A stretch of DNA of 64,000 nt from Macrocystis pyrifera (GCA_031763025.1 JASSKH010000027.1:10510055-10574054); one strand, 5' to 3'. Counted from the first letter of the stretch, positions 23,962 through 42,289 are shown. Notes: generated from the sequence alone by a model not told the origin. Program-made: numbers and translations.

Positions 23962-26900
23962 TCAACTGCTAGAGCTTCCACTTCCACCACGAACCCCTGC
24001 CCTTCTCCCTGTCTCGCGCTCCACGCGCTTCTTCCTCTCAACGCCCTCCGCCCCTCTCTCCTCTCCACTCTTTCCGCCCGCCTTCCCCGTCCCTTTCCGA
24101 CGACTACTCTTATCCTTCTCTTGGCGGTGACTACTGCCCTTCCGACGGGAGCTCCTGTGGCCGTCCCCTCGCCGCGTCTTCTTTTTCTTTTCAGCGTGCC
24201 TCTCTCTAAACTCGTCGTCAGCCCCCCCGTCTTCCGGCGGTGACGGTTTCGCGACGGTTTCGGATACGACCTTAGACGGGTGCGGTGGTTCTGCCCTCTT
24301 CCTTTTTCTCGCCTTGCCACTATTTCTACCATCGCTGGGATGTTCCTCGCCCTCCTGCTCCCTCTCCTGTTCCTTGTTCCGCCCTTCGCCGTCGCCATCA
24401 TCCCCGTCCCGCCTTGTCTTGCTACCCCCATCTTCTTTACTACTCTTCTTTTTCTTGCTCTTGCGCTCTTTCTTTCTCCTTTTCCCCTTGTCCTCCTCCT
24501 CTTCCTCCTCCTTCCCCGCCCCCTGCCTCTCTCCGGCCTCCAATTTCTGCAACATCCTCAAAAGGCGGCGCTTCTTTTTCGACGAAAGACTGTTCACGAA
24601 CGCCGAGTCCGCGTCCTCATTCGGGTTACCATCCACAGAATTCGCTCCGAGAGCGTCGTTCCCCCCCGCGACTGTTGCGTTCCCAAGCCTTCCATCGGGA
24701 GCGGACACCATGTGCGACATCGGGTCCTCGCGGAGGCGGCGCTCGTAGTCGTTCGGGTTATCGTTTATCCGCTTGCACTCTCGGTCCCCGCTGCGATGTC
24801 CCCACTCCTCGCACCGCATGCACCTAACGTGCCGAACCACATTGTTGAACGGCTTGAAATTCACCTGTTATCGTTTATACGGCATCAACGACGTCAAGCA
24901 GAAACGCGGGGGGGGGGGGGGGGTGAGCGGACGGCGGGAGGGGGGTGACGGGCGGGCGTAGTGAGAAATAGCAGCATCAAAGAACAAAAAAAAATCGGCC
25001 GCCGACGTAAATAAAGCTGACTAACCGAAGGAAACTATGTTCGTGTCTATAGCGGCTCACCAACAATGGAAGTAACGAAGCAACGCTCCGGGAATAAACC
25101 TAGGGATCACAGGAGAACCAAGAGACGAGCGTGCAATTCTCCTGTGTGCCAATACTTAAGTCTCTCATCCCACGCATACTTTCGATCGCATCTCAAGCCA
25201 CCCGGGTGTCCGGCGGGAAAGAAACGCCGGTCTTTTGTCAAACATCGCGGCGCACCAAACGTCGTCTGAGATTTCGACAGGTTGGCGATCCTACACCAGA
25301 AAACTCAGATGCGTCATACCCCTAAAAAAAGAATGATAACACCAATTTCACGTAGTTTGTCCCCACAAACGCAGGTGCAGCGCCAAAGGATAGAGTCTGT
25401 CATCATGAAACATGTGGTCGACGTGATGTAGTACCGGAAGCAGAGAAACCCATAGCAAGGAAATAGGTGAGGGCCAATCGGACAGCTCGAGCCTCGCCTT
25501 GAACCATTTCATACTTCCTTGTGGCATCAGGCGCTTGCTTGTCGAGGCGCGGCAGACGGTAAAAAAATAATAAGATATACCCGCCCAACCGTGCCAGGCC
25601 ACCAGGCCGAATCGCGCTCAAACTCACTCATGGGAGAAGGTCCCCCCTGCTCAGTCGAGTTATCCATGGGGCTCTGCAGTTCGTCAACGCCGGCTCACGC
25701 ACAACCATCACCACCAAACACAGTTCGACACATACAGCTAGTTCATCCATAACGGTTGACGTGCAACCATGTGGCTGGAAAAAAAAAACCCAACCATTCT
25801 ATTACGGGGGACCATAGTGAATAGGACCAAATCTTGTTAGTAAAAATAGGGAACTATATAGGTTTTTGTGTGTACCGTAGGTCCTATTTACTATGGTCCC
25901 CCGTAATACAGCGGCCGGTGCAGAAAGCCGGCGCAGGGACCCCCACCTTCACCCCCGCCGCGTAGGCGTGCTCCACTGGCGCGTCCTTGAGAAACGGGAA
26001 CCGTTCCTGCTGTTCCGCCAGGGAAACGCCCGGGTTCTTTCGCCTCCCCACGAGCTTCTCTAGCTCCGAGCAGCTCGTAGCCGCCGAGAAGTTCGGGTCC
26101 GCTTTCATCTTGGCGAGACTGAAAAAACACACACAGACAAATCAGAGGAAGAAATAAACCGCGCGAGGGGTCGGAAGGAAGATTTGGGTACGCAAGCGGT
26201 CTCTGGTCCAATGAAACGTAAAGGTGAAGTGTCGTCAAGAACCCGGTGGAGTGAGGACACGTAATAAGACGAGCCCGCGGCATATAATGGGCGAAGGGCG
26301 GACGTGGTTTCCAGGCGAGAGGAAGGGGGGAAGGAGCGCGTCTGAATCAGAGCAGCCCTAATCACCGCGATTCACAAAGAAGCAGCGTTCCTCCGCCTTG
26401 TTCTGTGCTCCTTCCCATATTCAGTGACGATTAATTTCAAAACGTTGGCGGCGATGTGCACGAGAACAAAAAAAAAAAAAACAAGCTTCAAATTCCTCCC
26501 GCAGTCCCCGGGTATTCCTGGCTGCGTGTCACTATTTTAGTAATCAGTAGCGCATTGTACGGACGACTCCAAAAGCAGACGCCTCGCCATACTCACAATA
26601 GTAGTGCGTCATTTGAAAGCCTCGGCAATTCAGCCTGCACACAGCGGCCAGAGAGGGAGAAGACGGGTCCCGTCCCGCCTTACCACGGCAATGCTCGAGT
26701 CCGCAGCACAAACAAGGAGCTCGTTTCGGGAAGGCCACGTGGAGACTTGGCGGTTTTTGTTTGTTACTTCGAATTCACTCTGACGGTCATCTATCAACAT
26801 TACACATTTTCATCAGCATTGGCATAAGTGTAGTAGATGTAGTGATATGAAAGGCTCTAAGTTATATTCGAATTCACTAACAATTTTTCTCCGCTGCTCC

Positions 26901-29900
26901 GTCTCGAAATGGATGCGTGGTCTATGGTCAAATGACTAAGGCAAGCAACAAATGAGTACGCCCCCCCCCCCCCGCCCCCCTCCCACCTTCCTCGGTGCCT
27001 GCTTCAGGTGTACCTGGTACACTCTATCGCGCATGGGGATCAAGCAACGTGCTTACTTCACGTGACGCGATTTCCGGGAGGCATCTCGTAGTCGTTCTCC
27101 GTTGCAATAAGCATTATGTATGATAGTCTGAGTTGACAAAGGTGATGGTGTTACCCCCCCCCGCCTGCCCGGTTTTTACGACCAACATTTGCAGGATCTC
27201 GCTTGAGAACTATATCCACGTTTTGGAAACAAAGCTACTCAAAGTTAGAGCTTAGATCACCACCGCGCTTGCATCGGGCAGAAGTGAAGACGTCGGGACG
27301 GTTACCAAGCGGAATCCCTTCAAGCACTGGCCGTGATAATTTTGAAAGCGATTATCGAATAAGCCCCTGATGTTTCGCGAGGTTCGTGGCTCGTACGGCT
27401 GATGAACGATTGCCTAACCCTACAAGACGTGATTGGGGAACGTTTGGCAGCCTCTGCTATGAATACTACTGCAAACATTGGGCAGTTCTAATTGCAAGCA
27501 CTTCGCCCCCAACGCGTGCGGCAAGGCTTCCAAGGGTAGTCATCTCCAGAAGGTATCATATCCCTATACACATGAACAGCTTTAGACAACCAGCGGACAG
27601 GGGGGCCGTATTACTGCCGAGCGTATGCGTGACTTTTGGCTTGACGTATATACGATGTGCGCAGCAGCACTTCCGTCCGAGACAACGAGGCGATAGCACT
27701 GATTGGTTCCTCCCACAAAAACGGTTACTTATGCAACGGCAGTTGGTTGCGGACGTCGACAAAAAAAAAAAAGCAACCACGCACTCACGCTTTGAACTTC
27801 TTGACAGCTTCGTCATCGTCGTTGAGCTCCTCTTCCTGCGGCTGTTGCAGCAGTCCCAACCATAGGCATCGCGATTCAAAAGAGGAGATACGATGAACAT
27901 CAGGTCAGATGCTCAGTCCATGCCTTTCTGTACAAGTGTAAATAAGCTAGACATCGGGTCGTAGGGGAGGAGGCTTCTTGTTGCCAAGCCGGAGCTAGGT
28001 TGAGATAGCCGCCGGCGTCCGTGCCTATTCAGACATACCATAAACCATCCCATTTGGCCCGCATGACCAGCAGCACTCTTCTTCAGTATGAGCCGGCTTT
28101 GCTTTTGCCTACGCACGCTTCTTTCATGGGCGTCCCCACTCGATGCAAGCACATGCCCAGCAGCACTCTTCTTCAGTATGAGCCGGCTTTGCTTTTGCCT
28201 ACGCACGCTTCTTTCATGGGCGTCCCCACTCGATGCAAGCACATCTTGCACACCGTTAACGGGGAAATAGTATACTCAAACCCAATATCGCCACCATGCG
28301 TGTAGTCTATTTTACATGAAGACGAGTCCCACGTGTTGCTGTACGTAGTGGAGCAAGAAGGGCATTTGAGCGTCGTCTCTGATGTTCTTCGAGAACTTTT
28401 CGGCGAGTCAAACATATGGGCGCTCATCCACAGCAAGTATGTTAATGGGCGGTCTACAAGCAGCAGTTTTGATCCGATAAGGCCTCCTTATGTTTATTTA
28501 TACTCGGAGTTGTACCAGTAGGTCTCACAATCCAGTAACATCTGAGAAAAAATCGTGGAAAAATTCGGGAAATGTTGGTCTTAATTCAATTTTACTCAGA
28601 GGAGTTTCTTGAGGGCGTGTCCAAACATAATCGAAAATCGAAAGGGTTTCGCTTTCGAGAGTATTTTAGGCGAGGTGTTCAAACAGAATCGACATGTGAA
28701 AATAGACATCCAGGCGATAAACAACGCAGAGCACAACCTACGTGTCCGTTCATAACTGTGCACACATGCCGACAATCTAGCGCTCCGCAAACACAGATCC
28801 ACCACATAAGCAGGAAAAAGGGACGACAATTCGCTCCCGGGAGGTCGTTGGGCTTCCCATGGAGGTGGTGGCGCGTCCGACGTTAACGCTCCGGATATCA
28901 AACTTGAAAGTATACCGAGAACGTCGTTCTAGAGGGCATCATCCTGAATTTTCCTCAAAAATATGTTCGCTTTGGCTCAAACGCCGGGAAACCAAGGCCC
29001 GAGAAGGTCGGGGCTGGTGTTGCGGTTCGCCTGCTGGCTGTTTACGGGGGGGGGGGGGGGGGGGTCTGTGCGGCTGTGTTGCCGTGCTATTAATAGCTGT
29101 GGGTTGAGTGTTGTGTACGGCGGTCGGTCCTGGTGTGATAATTTGACGTGGCTGTGCTGACCAGTAGGACACGCTGAATTGTTGCTGTTCGTGTTTTCGG
29201 TTTGCTTTTCGATTTTCAGCCGTCAACTCTTTTTTTTTGCCATGGGTTTTACAAAAAAAAACTAAAAAAGCACGTCAGCTGTGAGTTCAATTCGATCGGT
29301 CGATACTCAACTTTGCAAGCTGCGTGAACCGTTCGCGCGTTTTCCATTCTTTCCCTCGCGATTGACTACTGGCCAGTGACTCCCCTGGATGCCACCAGGG
29401 TCGACGAGACGATAATGCTTACAGCTGGCTCGATTTCCAATTGATTTCGGCCCGTACCATTTCGCGCACTGAAACAGCAGATCGACACGTGAGGGCCGGG
29501 GTACACCAACACAATCGAAAGTTGGTTTACAGCAGTTTTACACGTGAGATGCATGCAAATCGTTTATTTTCTTGGAGTCTAAAAAACGAAGGGGAACATG
29601 TTGGGACCAGGGACCACTCAGTGCTTTGCTCATTTTCATTTCGATTCTGTTTGGGCACACCCTGAGGGCTTTCCTTGGCGGCTGTCGTTGACGGCTGTCC
29701 GTCGCGGGGCAAGAATGCCGTCAACCTTGGTAGGGACAACGTTGGTACTCACACACCGCACTGGTGTGCTGCTGCTGTGTTATAGCCGCCACACTGCTGT
29801 TGTTGTACGTTTCACTATAAATAATACATACGCACTGCTGCTGCAGTCACCTGCTGAAACCCGGGAGGCGGAGCGTACATGAAGTTCAGAGCAGTCGAGG

Positions 29901-30090
29901 ACGGGTCCTGCTCCTTGCCTCCGGCCAGGTGCTCGTAGAAGCGTCTGTCACTGTCTCTCTTCAGCTCCTTGTTGGCGGCCGCTTCGTCCTTCTTATTCTT
30001 GGCGTCCTTCTGCTCGGCCTCCCAGATTTTCTTCTGGTTCCAGGTGGTGGCCGGATGCCTTAATATGTGGGGGTGGGCGAGCGACGACAT
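23962..30090 (-). CDS. CIR1: CIR1-like (CBF1-interacting co-repressor) protein, three exons
   Basis: Exons on the minus strand: 30090-29861, 26118-25947 and 24864-23962 (stop at the 23962 end), giving about 434 residues. Exon 1 holds the CIR N-terminal signature: HPATTWNQKKIWEAEQK, charged helix, then LNFMYAPPPG. The donor CCCGG|GTTTCA joins in phase to exon 2 (|TCTCGCCAAGATG) and keeps PPG-LAKMK. Exon 2 has FPFLKDAPVEHAYAAGVK. Exon 3 starts VNFKPFNNVVRHVRC and contains a zinc knuckle at about residues 149-164 (C-x2-C-x4-H-x6-C, ending GDREC), then a long Lys/Arg/Glu/Ser-rich tail with acidic runs. CIR proteins link DNA-bound repressors to histone deacetylase complexes and also associate with splicing factors, in nuclear speckles. 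The start ATG at 30090 is the first in frame; an additional upstream exon is possible because ATATTAAG just before HPATT could act as an acceptor. Intron 1 (about 3.7 kb) is full of repeats. Confidence 0.83.
25802..25906 (+). mobile_element. MITE-1 copy d in CIR1 intron 2
   Basis: A near-perfect 105-bp foldback (TTACGGGGGACCATAGTGA ... ACTATGGTCCCCCGTAA) with TA at both borders. It lies about 40 bp inside the intron from the exon 2 donor. This is the reference copy for the subtype ending GTGTGTACCGTAGGTCC. Confidence 0.93.
26890..26985 (+). mobile_element. Family A retroelement 3' end with poly(C) tail
   Basis: GCTCCGTCTCGAAATGGATG ... GGTCAAATGACTAAGGCAAG ... AAATGAGTACG followed by a C run. 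It matches the ends of the elements at 48.42-48.50 kb and 59.05-59.14 kb. Only the last 80 bp or so of the element is present. It lies in CIR1 intron 1. Confidence 0.75.
28065..28244 (+). repeat. Perfect 90-bp tandem duplication
   Basis: Two adjacent copies offset by exactly 90 bp (CAGCAGCACTCTTCTTCAGT starts at 28068 and again at 28158) and virtually identical. In the minus strand the unit is open for 30 codons per copy, but it lies in the long CIR1 intron and no splice sites support an exon. Confidence 0.85.
28740..29665. repeat. Dispersed repeat R1, copy 2, carrying an insertion
   Basis: Counterpart of 240-860. The first block (28740-29222) and the last (29580-29665) align with copy 1. 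Between them copy 2 has about 350 bp where copy 1 has only about 45-50 bp; that insert contains repeat R2 (29252-29395). The central G run is 19 long (29046-29064), and TATTAATA (29088-29095) replaces a TA. Confidence 0.7.
29252..29395 (+). repeat. Repeat R2, copy inside R1
   Basis: CACGTCAGCTGTGAGTTCAA ... CTCAACTTTGCAAGCTGCGT ... GATTGACTACTGGCCAGTGA. The same segment occurs inverted at 39291-39440 and in part at 31728-31790. Confidence 0.72.
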
Positions 30091-30966
30091 GTAGGGGTGG
30101 CAAGAACGGGAGGGCGACACACACGAGGAGAGCGTGGGCGCTGGCGTGTCAGTCCCTCGTCCCTGATCCCGGGGATCCTTGAGATGAAAGATGTCAGGAG
30201 GGGGCAGTTTGGGGCGTCGGCAGTTACACCAAGGCTATTAATAGTACAATACAGTAAGTCTACTACTGCTGTAGACGCGCGTATTACAGTCGTAACACCG
30301 CACAGAGGTTGTTGTGCTGGGAGTGCACGAAAGCCATCATGATACAACAAATTTCCCCGAAAGAAAGCGCCTGCCAGGAGAGACATCTGGTTCGGCGTAT
30401 CAGTGAAGTGATGCGATAGGGCTGTTGTTGGCCTTGCGTGTATTCTCCCCAAGCCAGTCCCTTGCTTCACAGCGATTTATGTCGGGATGATATATACTCG
30501 TTCACAATACAGCAGTACCAGGTATTCGTATAAAAAGTCGTACGAGTGCAATCGGCGTCGACTACAAAAGCTGTGGGAGCACGGCCAGTATCGATTGGTG
30601 CAGTGCTGCCGCACTCACCATGGCTTACAGAAGAGGAAAGACAGCGACATCTTCTCTTTTCCACAACGCCCTCACTTATGCCCTGGTGGCTGGTCTAACT
30701 GTGGCCAGATGGGGCGAGCGATGAGGCAGTGAGATCCCCTATGCGCCGTCACAAACATGCTGGAAAAAGCATGGAACTCCGCCAAAATTGTAACCGTCAA
30801 CCTTCATCGCGTTTCGACGGTCGCTCGAGACTCGAGACTCGAGACTCGAGAGGCTAATACGCTGGCATCTTTGAGCCGCCACCACCGCCGCCAGGCCTTG
30901 CCGTTATCTTGACAAGGACTACCACCACTTCAGGAACTACCCAGCACTTTTTGAATAGCTTCGAGC
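30091..30966. promoter_or_regulatory. Head-to-head intergenic region between CIR1 (-) and the CaMK-like kinase (+)
   Basis: The predicted ATGs of the two divergent genes are 876 bp apart, so both promoters and 5' UTRs should lie here. I see no clear TATA box. Micro-motifs include TATTAATA (30236), TACTGCTGTA (30264) and TACAGCAGTACCAGGTA (30508), and a GACTCGA triplication at 30825-30850. Promoter function is inferred from position only. Confidence 0.45.
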
Positions 30967-36387
<5,421 letters not shown>

Positions 36388-37754
36388 CGCCATAAGATCA
36401 GTGCGCAGGAAGAACGAATGAAGCTCGACCTGTTTGTTAGATTTCAGGCTGCTGCTTTGTGCTCGATCTGAGCTTTGGATTTCAGGCGGCTGCATAGTGC
36501 TCGATCTGAGTCCCAGCTGTCACGCTGCTGGTTTGTCAGCTCTTTTTGATCGATTGTGAAACGCCGCAGTTCGCAGCAGTCCGTCAAATCATCGATGCTG
36601 TTCGTATTCCGTTGAGTACTGCTAGGGGTGCCGCCAGTGACAAAGGAGTCTCGTCTTGTACATGGGAACCAAATACCTAAAAATTACCGATCATTCGTAG
36701 TAGCAGTCACGACTGAGCTTTGGTTCCTCTCAGAAGGACAGATCTAATGTGAAGTTTTCCGTGGCCACACATCGTAAGACAAGCACAACGTTCCGTGACA
36801 AGATGCCTTTCCTGCTGACTCTGACAGGCATAATGTTTAAGAAAGGTTGTGACACGCGCACGCGAGGTCGACGCAATCACTCCGTGGAGGCTATGTCCGG
36901 CTTGGGTGCACTGTACCATTGATCGTCTTAAAAACAGGAGATGTTTCGAGGGCTTCGTCTACGGGCGGTTTCCCGTCGCAGAACTGATGCATGGGCCCAT
37001 GTGTAACGTACCAGACATAAATCGTATGGGACCGTCGAAAAACATTACTTGAAAAAATTCGGTGACAATAAGTGATTTACAGTTCCGTCCAACTTACAGT
37101 ACGTCGGTATCGAACCAAATGAAAGTGCCTATTTTTGGTGCGTGCGCATCACCACTGTTGACCGTGTCAAGTGTGTGTCAGCGTGTGATTTTGGCACCCG
37201 CCCATCTATCGCCACGTTCGCTGCAGTTGTCGTCCTTCTCTTCACTCTTGTCGCTTTTGTTGTCGTCCTCTAGAAGCTGTTGGCCACCAGTGTATTATTG
37301 CATTGGTCACTCACACCCCCTTCGTCTTCTACCAAGCTTACAACGCATAGCCGTCGTCACCTTCCTGTTTAAGGTCGCTGCCGCACGTTGCTCCCCGGCG
37401 TTCTAGCCCAAAATGTGTTGCTGTCCTCCTCGTCTCCCTGCGGTCCCTTGCTACTGTAATCGCCCTCTTCCACAGCGGATCTATCACCCCCGTCCTCGCA
37501 ACTGCATCAGCAGAACACACGCTCCCTCCTTTTCTGTTTCCTATTCCTGCCTCGCCTCCCATCTGAAGAGTTAATCTATTTTTCGCACGACACGATGGTA
37601 GCCCCCTCTTGTCTGCCAGGTAGCCGTTAAAAATAAAAGTTGCTGCCCCAGAGTATTGGGAAGATTTGGCAGCGAAGCAACGCGAAGCACACGCTGTGTG
37701 TATGGCCTTGTTTTTTTTCCGCGCTCAAGCCGTACAAACAGTAACTAGCCCTAA
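36388..37754. other. 3' flank of kinase gene; no gene recognised
   Basis: Contains short GCTCGATCTGAG direct repeats near 36454-36508 and no supported exon. Confidence 0.45.
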
Positions 37755-37843
37755 CCCTTTTAGGACAGCAATACCGTTACGGGAACAAACCACTCAAATT
37801 TCAAGTAGTTAGTCCCCAAAACGGGACTGCGACCCTAAAAGGG
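37755..37843 (+). mobile_element. MITE-2 copy 1 (89-bp foldback)
   Basis: Starts CCCTTTTAGGACAGCAATAC and ends in the complement (GGGACTGCGACCCTAAAAGGG region), with a central TCAAATTTCAAGTAG. Matches 49172-49261. Confidence 0.8.
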
Positions 37844-40800
37844 GGTTCATAGTATCGAAGCCTCCGAATACCCTCGCTCCGTCGACATCGATATCTTCCT
37901 GTATGCGGAGGACCATAAGCCGTACGTTGTCCACCGCACAGCACTCCGTGGCCAGGCCTACACGCGACAACGTCACGGGCGCACTGCTGTGTGGTGTGTA
38001 TGTGTGCACGGATGGTGCCGCACAGGACGGTGTTTGAGGGCGCGTGCTACGGAAGCGAAGTTTCGCTCTATGGCCTTGAGCACGAGAAAGGGCGGCTCGA
38101 ATCAGCTGGAGAGGAGATCTTACCCATCAGGTAATGAAACTAATAGCGAAACACTGACAAGGTGGGTCCCTACCTTCGATGCGCATACATACACGCAGAT
38201 ACCGGTAAATCGTACGTGCGGGTTCGAGCGGGGGGGGGGGGGGGGGTGGCAAATGTGATATGAGTAGAGCACTCATGGGCTATAGATATAGATAATAGGT
38301 TGCAGTCTTGTAGTCTCACGAACACGTTTCCAAAGAATGGATTAACCCGGCGGATATTCCGTTAGTTGAAAGTAACGTTCTCTTAGGAATGTTCCCTAGG
38401 GCAGAAAACCCCTTAGACGAGAGTAATGTTCCTTAGCGCAGATAGGACCACGAAGTGAGATATTCTTATATTAGCAGAAGAACGATTGGTAGCCATAGGA
38501 AAGTTCTGTAGGCGTACATCAGATAAGAGGAATTTAGGAGAGCCTGTGGCGTGGGGTGGGACGAGTATATCTGGGCGTCGAGTCCCGCCCCCCTACCTCT
38601 CACTTCTCTACCAGAGCACCTCCTCAGCTCTCGCCATCAATAAGAAGATCTAAATCAGAAGAAGCGAAGCACTGCTTTCCAGCTGCCAGAACAACCTGCG
38701 TCCCTTGCCACTACCCTTACCACTACCCTAGACCGGGCTCCGCATCACACAAAAACATGTGGGTACAACAGGCACTTTTTCGGATGGATAAATAAACACG
38801 TCCAGACTCGTTCGAGCTGCCATTGTGTGCGCAAGGCCGAAGAGAGACGCTCCGTCGTATGCCACATCCTCAAATCGACCTATTTTCTACATATTTACTG
38901 CCGTGATGCGCCATGCATCGGCGCGCCTTATCGTATATGTAAAGACGTGTCATGCGTACTGTACTCGACTCACCGAAACTGAAGCAACAGGGAGGGGGTT
39001 GGACACTTTGACATTTCAAGGCTTAAATAGGACGTGCGCACTGCGGGGGGGGATATGTTGTTCGCGTCATGATGTTGTGTGCGTGCCGTCGCTGCGTGCG
39101 TGCGTGCGTTCGTGTGCGGCTTGCTCGGTTATGATTCAAGGTTCAAGGGGCGTGGTGCGCCCACCTCTATCTACGAGTGAGTACGCATCGCGAAGAAGAA
39201 TACAATGATATTTTTTCATTTGAGAAGTTCGCTGGACACGATTATTTATACATGGTTTTTTTATAAATTTACATACTGACTGTAGTTTCCCAGGGGAGTC
39301 TCTGGCCAGTAGTCAATCGCGAGGGAAATAATGGAAAACGCGCGCGGTTCACGCAGCTTGCAAAGTTGAGTATCGACCAATCTGCCGATCGGTTGAACTC
39401 ACAGCTGACGTGCTTTCTTAGTTTTTTATTAAAAAAATCTGGAGGTCGACCCAAAAGACACCACCGCTGTGCTGGGCTGTTTCTGCGTGGCGCTTCGTTG
39501 CTGCCTGCGTTGCCCCTCTTCAATTTCCTGTAGGTGCAGCCTGTGCACTGGCGATGGGGGCGCAAAGAGGGTCTGGTCTGGGTCAGGCAGAGGAGATATT
39601 CCAAAGTGAACGGTAATATAGTCCACGGTTTATCATTATATGAAAATAAAACGTATCTTATATTAACGGCAAAAGCGTATGATTTTGAAATTTCCACAAT
39701 GAAAAAAAAAGACATGAAAGAGTCGCCTCGTACGGTGTCGAACTCCACTGGTGATTGATCTCGCGAAAGGTTTGGGTCACAGCAGTGGACTCACGCAGCA
39801 CCGCAAGGCTCGCAGCTTCCCTCTTCAAAAACGACTGCACCTTCCGTTTCGTGAGCCTGTGAAGGATCCCGACTACAACTTGGGATGGACATGGCGTCGT
39901 CCATAGTCGAAAACAATCTTCTTGGGTGAGGATGTTCGTGTGTTTGTGTTGGCGAGTTGCGATGCAGGCAGCAGCAGGCAGCAGCAGCAGCACGCAGCAC
40001 GAACAGATTTTGTCTTGGATGTGACCCGGCTTTTCCCAAGCTTTAAAGCCAAGTTTCATTTTGAGCTTCGCCTAACGACTGACGAGGTTGACATGTATCG
40101 CACTTAATGGTGCGCATGCCTATATGTCTGTGTGCCTGCAGATGCGGCTCGCCGTTGCTCCCACACCCAAATTTCCCTGTCTTTGGACTATTTTCATGAT
40201 GGCCTCTTTCGATACGTGAACAGTAAAATTCAGCGGCAGGAGTGTCGCTCTCTCTCGCAGCAGGTATCTTACAGAGACAAACCACTGCCTCTGCGCGCGA
40301 GGTGTCTGCTTTAGCAAGAGGGAGAATACTCCCGGGTGTCCCACAAAGGCATATTTGTGAAAGTTGCTTCGCTGCTTGGTCTCGCGCTCATTTCTATCTT
40401 TTTGGCGCCTTGAGTTTGAAGTCTGTGCTGTTTTTTGTTGCCCTGCCAGCACCTCTTTGATGGCTTGTTCCTCCTTGTCGGTGTGTTGGTTGCTCGGCTG
40501 CATAGTCTACGAGCTGCTGCACAGCTAGTGTCATACCAGCTTCGAAACGTACCAGTACGAATCGATCACTAGGTATGTAAGAGCCTCCTTGTTGGCTTAT
40601 GATGTCATTTCGAATGCGGAATAGATACATAGTGTATGTGAAGACCGTCGAGGGTAAAACCTGCTACGATTGGGCTGGAAAGTAAAAGTGAAAAAAAAAA
40701 AAAAAAAAAAATGTACGTACATGTACTTAGTTTCTACCTGGTACCTCACACCACCTTGGCATCCCTGAAGGGTTAGTGACACCAGTATATAGCTCCCCCC

Positions 40801-42151
40801 CCCCGCCAACCTATCCACATTCATGAAGGCGCTCCATTGTTTTCTCGAGAGTACTTGTAGTCGTGCTGCGCGTGTTCGGCTCACGACGAACGCTGATGCT
40901 GCTGCTGCTGTTATCTACTCGTACATCTCGTACTGCTGTTGCTGCCTCACGACGAATGTCGATGCTGGTTCTGGTGCTGCCGTACCAGGTATCGATTTAA
41001 GCAAGCGCGCTTGTACGTCCTGCCTTCAACCAAGAATTGGAAAAGAATATACTGCTGTAGAGAACAGCAGCAGCGGTCTACTGCTGTACTCGTACAGTTA
41101 ATACTCGATCGTATTATAATGGTCGAAAACAACAGCAATAGAGGCAGCAGCAGCAGAAGTAGCAGCGGCAGCAGCAGCGCGCAGTAACAGAGCGCGGCTT
41201 TTGTCACTCTATCATCTACAACATAATATGTATACATGACACATGCGGGCTGCAACCGCGAAAAGACGGGCGGAGTTGTACCGGTAAGTGTGCCCATGGA
41301 CCGCGGATGGATGGCATTCATGCCAGGGGGATAGGGATTTATTCACCATTTAATCAATATGGTACCCCTGTTGAATTACAGTATTAGTATACCCTTCGGG
41401 TAGGGCTACGCGTTGGCTGTACTTCCCGTCTAAATTGTTACAGCAGTAGTTGGCTGGCAAAGCACCGCGTCGATGACGATGGGTTTTGATGCGCCATGAG
41501 TTGCAGCAGATCTCCCAGCTCTCCCTCTCTCTCTCTCTCAGCGAGTGATCTCACGGGGAAACAAATGCCCACCCCGTAGCAAAGAAGCCTTCCGTAAACG
41601 TGTAAACCCAACTAGTCGGATGGTTGTCACCGCTGCTCTAACTATGACTCCAAAAGTACCTAGCCAACCAATACCTAACTGGCGGCCTTTAAAAGTCATC
41701 CAACTCACAGCTCTGCCTTTGGGACTTCGACGGCCGGGGGGGGTGGGGGGAGAAATTGACGATTGCAGCAACGAGCATTACTGTCATCCAGATCATACGA
41801 AGCAGCCCGGGCTGTTGAGGTACAGCATGTGCCGGTAAGCGAAAAGCGGTAAAGGCATGATAAGCGCACGAACAAGCAGGAAACAGGCAAATACGTTTAA
41901 AGCGTCATGCAATGAGACGTTGGTGGAGAGCCTAAACATATTTCAAGGAAGGCATAGAGAGGGGAAGACTTTGGGGGTTTCACACTGTTTATGAGGCATT
42001 CCCTCGGGGTGTGGTGTACACCGTGCCCCCGGGGCTGACTCTGGTGATGGTTTAGCTTTTTAGAAAAATGGCCACCCGGGTGGTACATGCTGCTGTGGGG
42101 GTGTGGTATACGAGAGGGGGGGTGTTAACACACTTGTCATGTACGAAACCG
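37844..42151. other. No gene recognised; repeats only
   Basis: Holds a G run at 38230-38247, CAG-rich tracts at 39960-39995 and 41125-41185, an A run at 40689-40711, a C run near 40795-40804, and the inverted R2 copy at 39291-39440. Reading frames over the CAG tracts are compositional artefacts. Confidence 0.5.
39291..39440 (-). repeat. Repeat R2, inverted copy
   Basis: Reverse complement of 29252-29395 with about 85-90% identity by eye (GGGGAGTCTCTGGCCAGTAG ... AACTCACAGCTGACGTGC). The R2 family therefore has at least three copies here. Confidence 0.72.
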
Positions 42152-42225
42152 CTCTGACCGGAAATAGAAGGACCGATTGGCCTCCATACTGATATCTAAG
42201 CGGTTCTTATATTTCCGTCCAGAGT
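42152..42225 (+). mobile_element. MITE-3 copy 1 (short foldback)
   Basis: CTCTGACCGGAAATAGAAGG ... GGTTCTTATATTTCCGTCCAGAG, with ends complementary over about 23 bp. It resembles 52763-52841 in arms and layout. Confidence 0.6.
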
Positions 42226-42289
42226 GATACCTGACATGGACTGCCAGGTATGTATTTACCCCAACTATTTCACACACCGGACAGGTCAT

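Noticed and set aside
24280-24948. A 222-codon plus-strand open frame (Leu/Pro/Phe-rich)
   Set aside because: It is antisense to the Lys/Glu/Arg-rich tail of CIR1; its composition is just the complement of that tail and it has no motif.
41125-41185. Ser/Gly-rich small protein over CAG repeats, and similar frames at 60146-60195
   Set aside because: Reading frames created by trinucleotide repeats; no conserved start, splice or flanking sequence.
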